Source of the DNA: Porticoccaceae bacterium
GTDB taxonomy: Bacteria; Pseudomonadota; Gammaproteobacteria; Pseudomonadales; Porticoccaceae
Reading direction: 5' to 3'
Length of the DNA stretch: 10,742 nt
Assembly: GCA_002692165.1 (NCBI GenBank)
Contig: NZJL01000072.1
Coordinates: 1 to 10,742, forward strand
Every line of letters begins with the position of its first letter. Positions within the stretch are counted from its first letter, which is position 1. The position numbers and the translations under genes are program-made. This document shows positions 5,883 to 10,742 of the stretch, piece after piece. The notes below the pieces were generated by a model. The model did not search any database. It worked only from the letters and a program-made list of their open reading frames with translations, and was not told the DNA's origin.

Positions 5883-7250
5883 ATGATTGTCAGAAACTTC
5901 ATTAGAATTTCAGTGCTATTTTCTGCAATGCTGTTTCCTATTGTGCTGTCCACGCTTGTTCCCGAGGCTGAATACGGAAGTTCCGTCCAGGCGGCTGAGG
6001 AAAAGAAAGAGAAGAAGTATAAGAACGCCAAAACGCGCCAGCGCCAGTCAGTTGGAGCTAAATGTGGCAAGGCTTTGGAGAAGATTCAGGTCACGCTGGA
6101 AGAGGAACTTTGGGCCGAATCTTTGCGAGCTTTGAAAGATATCGAGGCAAGCAGCAAGACCTGTAAGAGCGACTACGAGCAGACACAAATCTGGAAATTC
6201 TCCGGCTATATCTACTTTGCACTGGATGATTTTCCTAATGCCATCAAGTCCTATGTAAAAGTGGTTGATGGTGTGGGAACCCCTCCGGAAGTGCGGTTGG
6301 ATACTCTCTATACGTTAGGACAATTGTATGCCGCAGAAGAAGACTATGTGAGTGCTGCAAAGTACCTCGAGGACTGGATGAGAGAAGCCGTTATTATCGG
6401 CGCCGATCAGCGATATTTTCTAGCTCAGATATATTATCAATTGGAGAGAAAGAACGAATCCCTCGCGATGGTAGAAACAGCCATAAGGCACGTAGAAGCA
6501 AAGGGCATTCTTCCTAAGGAGCGGTATTGGGGCTTGCAGAGGGTTCTTTACTACGAGAAAAATGACTACGGGACAGTTATCAATATCTTAGAAAAACTCG
6601 TCAAACATTATCCTAAATGGACCTACTGGCAGCAACTAGGTGGTATGTATGGCGAGAAAGAAAGAGAAATGGACAGGCTCGTCGCCACCGAAATGGTTTA
6701 CATGAATGGGGAGTTAGATAAAGAGAGTGAGGTCATGAGCATGGCCTACATGTATCTCGGAGCTGGGGTACCATATCGAGCAGCTAAGATTATTGATCAA
6801 GGCATGAATGATAAGATTGTAGAGGAATCATTCAAAAATCTTGAGATTTTAGGGACCGCTTGGTACCAGTCTCGTAACCTTAATAATGCGGTCAAAGTTT
6901 TGGAGTCAGCAGCAAAAAAAGCCGACAACGGTAATTTAAATGCTCGATTGGCTGGCATTTATTTGGATTTAGGTCGTGACAAAGAGGCCTATAAAGCAGC
7001 CAAGAAAGCTGATAAGAAAGGCGGTGTAAAGCGGCCGGATTCAAATTTCTTGGTAATGGGTAACGCCCTTATCAATCTCAACTGCTTCGATGATGCTATT
7101 TCTGCATTTAACAAATCGTTAAAAAAGGCGAAAGACAAAAAGGCTAAGAAATATCCTCGTCAGTGGATTAAGTATGCCGAAACCGAGGGTAATCGTTTAC
7201 AGAGACTACGCGACGTGGGGCTTAAAATTCGCGGTTGTGGAAAAGCCTGA
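5883..7250 (+). CDS. Periplasmic TPR protein closing the TonB2-type operon
   Basis: A 455-residue tetratricopeptide-repeat protein. Residues 1-37 form a signal peptide (hydrophobic 11-25, likely cleavage after SVQA), followed by a lysine-rich stretch (39-55). Helical TPR-like units run from about 100 to 420, with clear ones at 102-135 (FSGYIYFALDDFPNAIKSY), 141-172, 175-205, 322-350 and 386-415 (GNALINLNCFDDAISAFNKS). The C-terminus is again basic. Four cysteines (61, 94, 401, 452) could form disulfides in the periplasm. AGGAG at 5873-5877 overlaps the tonB stop and stands 5 bases before the ATG. TPR genes directly after tonB2 occur in several marine gammaproteobacteria. A scaffold role for the TonB complex or its clients is inference; a general TPR adaptor cannot be excluded. 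Confidence 0.88.
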   Translation: MIVRNFIRISVLFSAMLFPIVLSTLVPEAEYGSSVQAAEEKKEKKYKNAKTRQRQSVGAKCGKALEKIQVTLEEELWAESLRALKDIEASSKTCKSDYEQTQIWKFSGYIYFALDDFPNAIKSYVKVVDGVGTPPEVRLDTLYTLGQLYAAEEDYVSAAKYLEDWMREAVIIGADQRYFLAQIYYQLERKNESLAMVETAIRHVEAKGILPKERYWGLQRVLYYEKNDYGTVINILEKLVKHYPKWTYWQQLGGMYGEKEREMDRLVATEMVYMNGELDKESEVMSMAYMYLGAGVPYRAAKIIDQGMNDKIVEESFKNLEILGTAWYQSRNLNNAVKVLESAAKKADNGNLNARLAGIYLDLGRDKEAYKAAKKADKKGGVKRPDSNFLVMGNALINLNCFDDAISAFNKSLKKAKDKKAKKYPRQWIKYAETEGNRLQRLRDVGLKIRGCGKA

Positions 7251-7467
7251 GATTGTTCAAAATGGATCGCCACGGTTTAGCCTCGGCTTTGCTTCAAGCC
7301 ATTCCAAGATGTTTTAAATCTGCCAGACTCGGGGCTTCCTGAAAGCTCGACTTTTAGATAAGCTAAAGTTCACAAATTTTGTTATTTCGCAACGGGATAT
7401 AAGTTGACCAAGACAGACTTTTCTTGATTCCCCTATACTCATTCCAATCTGCCCCACTAATTAAAAG
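7251..7467. other. Convergent intergenic gap between TPR gene and dehydratase gene
   Basis: Both flanking genes end here. I see no gene. Two weak hairpins are present: GGCTT/AAGCC (7285-7300) without a following T-run, and GGGCTT/AAGCTC (7332-7348). The second is followed by an AT-rich imperfect inverted repeat (7350-7369). These may together terminate the operon, but none is a textbook terminator. Confidence 0.5.
7332..7355 (+). terminator. Weak candidate rho-independent terminator of the TonB cluster
   Basis: A six-pair stem (7332-7337 with 7343-7348, one G-U pair) with a five-base loop is followed three bases later by a four-T run (7352-7355). It lies about 80 bases after the TPR stop. 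The stem is short and the T-run brief, so this is only a candidate. Confidence 0.25.
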
Positions 7468-9315
7468 TTACCTATATTTATTATGCGGCTCAAAGTCCGA
7501 CCTTTTTGCGTCTCGCGGATCGTTCACCCATACTATTCTATCTGGATGCATTCCCGCGCCATGCACCGCGGACACAGCTGAACGGCGCATGCGGTTCAGC
7601 AACCGGGTGTCCGCCTCGCCAGCGAAGGGGTGGATGCCATTATTACCGGCGACCAATTGATCCCATCGCAATTTACGTTGTTCGTAAATAGCCTTATTTG
7701 CTAACTCCTGACAGTTCAACTGATTTTTGTTAAGGTCAACGGTAATAACATCACCATTTTCGATGAGGCCAATGGGGCCTCCTGCTGCAGCCTCCGGGCC
7801 GACGTGCCCTATTACCAATCCGACCGACCCTCCAGAGAATCGCCCGTCCGTCATCAGTCCCACAACGATATTTTTCTTTCGACACAACGCAGTAATCCGA
7901 GACGTAGAGTCAAGCATTTCGGGCATACCCGGTGCCCCAAAAGGTCCTTCATAGCGGACTACAATCATATCAAAATTTTCAAATACATCGTTCGATGAGT
8001 CGAGCTCTTGAAGCAGTTCCTGTTCGCCGTTATAAACCTTGGCTTTTCCTCTAAAGACGTTGTTTGCCAGTCCTCCCTCGACGCCTGCTAATTTGAGGAC
8101 GGCGCTGAAATCTGGGGATAGATTGCCACTCAATACCCTCAGGCCTCCAGTCTTCTTAAACGGCTTTTCTGCGCTGAAGATAACATCGCCATCGGGTTTT
8201 GGTGGCGCCAGACGGTCGACCTGTTTCGCTAAGGTCTCACCGGTGCAGGTTAAGGTGTTTCCGTTGAGCAAGCCGGCATCAAGCAACTCTTTTACTATGA
8301 CCTGCATGCCACCTTTATTGTCAATATCAACCATTGAATATGTTCCAAATGGTCGCGCATTTACCACCACGGGAACTGCATTTTTAGACAAGTAGTTAAA
8401 TTCTTCCGGGCTCATTATCTCTTTTGAGAAATCTCTATAACCGGCCGCGCGCGCTAACTCAGGAGCATGCAAAAGAACATTTGTCGATCCCCCAACTGAC
8501 ATGGCGACAATAATGGCATTCCGCAAGGAATCTCGAGTAACAATGTCCCGCGGTCTGATATTTTTGCTGATCAAACCAGTTAAGTAATCGATCAATTGAT
8601 CGGGAAATTCAGTAATGCGACGGGTATCTTGCGAGGCAGGGGAAATCATATGCAATGGTTCCATCCCGACCACTCCAATAAATGTTTGCATTGTATTGTA
8701 GGTGAACATGCCGCCACAGCTGCCAAAACCCGGACAGGCCTCGCGAGCGATCCGATGTTTTAATTCCTCATCTTCACTACCTGCCAGTTGATAGGCGGTG
8801 ATTAGATCGATGGTCTCGCCAGTCACCGAGTCGACACCCGGTCTTATAGATCCGTCCGACATTATAATTGCTGGTCGATTATGCTCTAGCATGGCCGCCA
8901 AAGTACCTACTGGTGGCTTGTCGCAGGCAACGACTGCGATAATTCCCTCCAAGCCAGATGCGCTCAAGTGCTCTGTTAGGGCATCATTCGCTACTTCTCG
9001 ACCAATCAATGAGTAGCGCATCTCCTTTGTGCCATTGCGAATTCCGTCCGAGGTGGCTACTGTAAATTCGGGCTGCACTAAACGCATGCGCAATTGTCCC
9101 GCGCCAGTTCCGACTCGATTGCGAAGGGCATCATGAATTATACTGACTTTGTTTATTACCCCAATGTAGCACTGGGAATCGCCCTTGTTCCCGACCACGC
9201 CCACCGATGGCTCGTGAATTAAATCAAGATCAGTGCCGAGCTCGCGGGCAATACCATAGGTTTGCGAACTCCTCCCTGGATTTCTATCAATTAAGACTGT
9301 CTTAGAATTTTTCAT
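7468..9315 (-). CDS. IlvD/Edd-family dehydratase, ilvD-like but atypical
   Basis: This family removes water from dihydroxy or sugar acids with an Fe-S cluster and Mg2+; IlvD acts in isoleucine/valine synthesis, while relatives act on 6-phosphogluconate or pentonates. The 615-residue protein has the three expected cluster cysteines: Cys49, Cys131 (ACDKPPVGT) and Cys200 (CPGFGSCGGMFTYNTM). Lys133 matches the carbamylated metal-binding lysine. Also seen are SDGIRNGTKEMRYSL (89-103), NIRPRDIVTR (252-261), VGGSTNVLLH (274-283), RYEGPFGAPGMPEML (454-468), catalytic Ser494 in DGRFSGGS, and GHVGPEAAAGGPIGLI. Standard IlvD has CDKxxPG, so CDKPPVGT and the tail after about 565 are unusual. Three cysteines suggest a [2Fe-2S] cluster. 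The ATG at 9315 has GGAG five bases upstream; the in-frame GTG at 9321 overlaps that site. The family is certain; the substrate is open. Confidence 0.9.
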   Translation of the reverse strand: MKNSKTVLIDRNPGRSSQTYGIARELGTDLDLIHEPSVGVVGNKGDSQCYIGVINKVSIIHDALRNRVGTGAGQLRMRLVQPEFTVATSDGIRNGTKEMRYSLIGREVANDALTEHLSASGLEGIIAVVACDKPPVGTLAAMLEHNRPAIIMSDGSIRPGVDSVTGETIDLITAYQLAGSEDEELKHRIAREACPGFGSCGGMFTYNTMQTFIGVVGMEPLHMISPASQDTRRITEFPDQLIDYLTGLISKNIRPRDIVTRDSLRNAIIVAMSVGGSTNVLLHAPELARAAGYRDFSKEIMSPEEFNYLSKNAVPVVVNARPFGTYSMVDIDNKGGMQVIVKELLDAGLLNGNTLTCTGETLAKQVDRLAPPKPDGDVIFSAEKPFKKTGGLRVLSGNLSPDFSAVLKLAGVEGGLANNVFRGKAKVYNGEQELLQELDSSNDVFENFDMIVVRYEGPFGAPGMPEMLDSTSRITALCRKKNIVVGLMTDGRFSGGSVGLVIGHVGPEAAAGGPIGLIENGDVITVDLNKNQLNCQELANKAIYEQRKLRWDQLVAGNNGIHPFAGEADTRLLNRMRRSAVSAVHGAGMHPDRIVWVNDPRDAKRSDFEPHNKYR

Positions 9316-9320
9316 TATCA

Positions 9321-9324
9321 CTCC
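9321..9324 (-). promoter_or_regulatory. Ribosome binding site that decides the dehydratase start
   Basis: On the minus strand, GGAG (9324 down to 9321) precedes the ATG at 9315-9313 by five bases. The competing GTG (9321-9319) shares a base with it and is therefore unlikely. Confidence 0.7.
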
Positions 9325-9378
9325 GATTGCACCGCCAGAAGCTCTGACGACGCCAAAAGCACTCGACGCCTAACCAGA

Positions 9379-9391
9379 TCGTTTCAAACGA
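9379..9391. promoter_or_regulatory. Candidate operator: inverted repeat TCGTTT-c-AAACGA
   Basis: A perfect six-base inverted repeat around one central base lies about 65 bases upstream of the dehydratase start, and 9 bases downstream of a GATAAT hexamer on the minus strand. Its position at the presumed transcription start would suit a repressor site. No regulator is identified; the function is inferred only from symmetry and position. Confidence 0.3.
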
Positions 9392-9620
9392 GCAAAATCG
9401 ATTATCCTTGTAACCCGCAATGGTAACTATTCTATTCAGTTTGTGTAGTTCTGGCCACTCGAATGGGGATCCGTCGCAAAAACTGTGTAATCCCGAAGAG
9501 ATGAATCAGGTAGGTAATGCATATATTGACGAAAATTTTTGATGGGCAGTGAAAACAAGTGCAATTCAAGGGTTTCTCCTGCGATGACAGAAGCATGGCG
9601 ATCAATAGATTATCTATAGA

Positions 9621-10742
9621 TTAAAGAAGTTTCTTTAGAATCTTAGAATTCCTATGGTAGTTGTAAAGAAGCTGTCTGTCCGCAGGTAACTCGTCAAAAG
9701 TGGTTTCGATAAAACCCTTTTCTTGAAACCAATGGGTTGCTTGGGTGGTAAGCACAAACAGGTGCGACGCAGCTTGGTCGGCAGCTTGTTGTTCTATTAA
9801 AGCCAGTAACCGCGACGCTATTCCCCTATCCTGAAAGTCGGGATGTGTCACAACACATGCCAACTCTCTGCTACTGTCGATCTCCATAGGGTAAAGAGCT
9901 GCGCAGCCGAGCAAAAACCCATCAGGATGGTCCGCCACTATAAAATAGGATATTTCGGTTTCCAACAGTTCCCTGGAGCGCTTGGCTAATTTGCCTTGCT
10001 TTTCAAGTGGACTGATAAGGCCAAGTATCTCGCTTACGTCATCAATGGTTGCCGGGCGGATTGTCTCGGAATAATCCTGACTCACTAGAGTCCCAATCCC
10101 GTTTCTGGTAAAAAGCTCAGACAGTAAGGCACCATCTTCGGAGTAACCAATCAGATGAACACGCGCAACTTTGTTTTCACACGCCTTATATGCGCACGCT
10201 AGGAGTTTCCTTTCATTTAAAGACAGCAGTTTAGTTCTTGACAGAAGTGCTTTTAGCGCTTTCAGGGAAAAACTATTTTGAATGGTACCATCTATTGACA
10301 CCCCGTTCTTTTTGCTTACAAAGATCAACTTATCGGCATCTAATGCGATTGCGACTTCGGTTGCAACGTCTTGATAATTTAAATTAAAGATTTCCCCCGT
10401 CGGAGAGAAGCCTATTGGCGATAGGAGGACAATGGCATTATTCTCCAGTTGCCTTTGAATGCCTGTGGAATCAATGCGTCGAATTTCCCCAGTATGCAGA
10501 TAGTCAACACCATCGATCACGCCCTTAGGTTTTGCAACAACAAAATTTCCACCGACCACACCTGCCAAGGGGATTCGAAGGCTGGAATTAGATAGATTCA
10601 TGGAAAGACATGATTCTATTGTGAGACGAGCACTTCCCACTGCTTGCTTTACATACTCCATCGCTGAAACATTTGTTATTCGTGCACTATCTTTAAATGG
10701 AGTCTCGATACCTGCTTCCGAAAGCCGTTGTTCAATTTGAGG
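9621..10742 (-). CDS. argA: N-acetylglutamate synthase ArgA, N-terminus outside window
   Basis: ArgA acetylates glutamate with acetyl-CoA, the first step of arginine synthesis, in the cytosol. The frame is open from the right edge (first visible residues P-Q-I-E-Q), so the Met at 10661 is internal; it aligns within E. coli ArgA at TLELVKQAAG. About 373 residues are visible and roughly 65-70 are missing, judged against the 443-residue E. coli enzyme. The kinase-fold part includes VVGGNFVVAKPKGVIDGVDY, the RRID motif, NAIVLLSPIG and GEIFNL. It is followed by the linker HLIGYSEDGALLSELFTRNGIG. The GNAT domain begins IRPATIDDVSEI and includes CAALYP, VVTHPDFQDRGIASRL (acetyl-CoA pyrophosphate loop) and the closing THWFQEKGF and LLYNYHRNSKIL. 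This fused form is typical of gammaproteobacteria. The assignment is secure. Confidence 0.96.
   Translation of the reverse strand, partial: PQIEQRLSEAGIETPFKDSARITNVSAMEYVKQAVGSARLTIESCLSMNLSNSSLRIPLAGVVGGNFVVAKPKGVIDGVDYLHTGEIRRIDSTGIQRQLENNAIVLLSPIGFSPTGEIFNLNYQDVATEVAIALDADKLIFVSKKNGVSIDGTIQNSFSLKALKALLSRTKLLSLNERKLLACAYKACENKVARVHLIGYSEDGALLSELFTRNGIGTLVSQDYSETIRPATIDDVSEILGLISPLEKQGKLAKRSRELLETEISYFIVADHPDGFLLGCAALYPMEIDSSRELACVVTHPDFQDRGIASRLLALIEQQAADQAASHLFVLTTQATHWFQEKGFIETTFDELPADRQLLYNYHRNSKILKKLL

Larger units (their letters stand above)
9316..9620. other. Upstream region of the dehydratase gene, between it and argA
   Basis: Both neighbours are on the minus strand. I find no supported gene in these 305 bases. 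On the minus strand there is a -10-like GATAAT (9406-9401) without a good -35, and just downstream of it the inverted repeat 9379-9391. A seven-base direct repeat CGACGCC occurs at 9348-9354 and 9364-9370. Near the argA end, TAGATTA occurs twice 11 bases apart (9606-9612, 9617-9623), and the palindrome ATCTATAGAT (9612-9621) overlaps the stop. I see no run of branched-chain codons that would suggest an attenuator leader, and no convincing argA terminator. Confidence 0.5.

Noticed and set aside
7285..7300. GGCTT/AAGCC hairpin as operon terminator
   Set aside because: Only five base pairs and no T-run directly after it; the hairpin at 7332 is the slightly better candidate.
9501..9542. 13-codon ATG frame preceded by GAAGAG on the plus strand
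   Set aside because: Too short, on the strand opposite to both neighbours, and without any sign of conservation.
10659..10661. ATG at 10661 (minus) as the start of argA
   Set aside because: The frame continues to the right edge with residues aligning to E. coli ArgA, so the true start is outside the window.

Overview
The window reads as chromosome of a gammaproteobacterium, probably an aquatic, TonB-receptor-rich lineage. This is an inference from three things. The lgt-thyA pair is arranged as in Escherichia coli. ArgA is of the classical fused kinase-fold plus GNAT type. A complete six-gene TonB2-type cluster with DUF3450 and TtpC-like proteins is present, as known from Vibrio, Shewanella and relatives. 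Base composition is moderate, and I see no mobile element, CRISPR array, tRNA or rRNA.

Layout. 1-1959 (+): 3' part of lgt (lipoprotein maturation), then thyA and folA (thymidylate synthesis and folate recycling). Each gene overlaps the previous one by four bases, with GTG and TTG starts. 1960-2141: gap with a candidate -10 and two tiny unproven reading frames. 2142-7250 (+): DUF3450 protein, TtpC-like MotA/TolQ/ExbB protein, ExbB, ExbD, TonB and a periplasmic TPR protein, tightly packed and evidently one operon. 7251-7467: convergent gap with weak hairpins. 7468-9315 (-): an unusual IlvD/Edd-family dehydratase. 9316-9620: its upstream region, with a 13-base inverted repeat beside a -10-like hexamer. 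9621-10742 (-): argA, whose N-terminal coding end lies beyond the right edge.

How the genes work together. ThyA converts dUMP to dTMP and turns methylene-tetrahydrofolate into dihydrofolate, which FolA reduces again. The TonB cluster should use the proton gradient (ExbB/ExbD motor) to drive TonB and outer-membrane receptors. TtpC links the motor to TonB2-type transducers in Vibrio, and the DUF3450 and TPR proteins are likely periplasmic accessories. No receptor gene and no clear Fur box lies in the window, so the substrate is unknown. ArgA starts arginine synthesis. The dehydratase may serve branched-chain amino acid synthesis or a sugar-acid pathway; its motifs depart from standard IlvD.

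Nothing here is a wholly new system. The most interesting items are the DUF3450/TtpC/TPR-expanded TonB machine, the atypical dehydratase, the long-form ThyA, and the run of non-AUG coupled starts.
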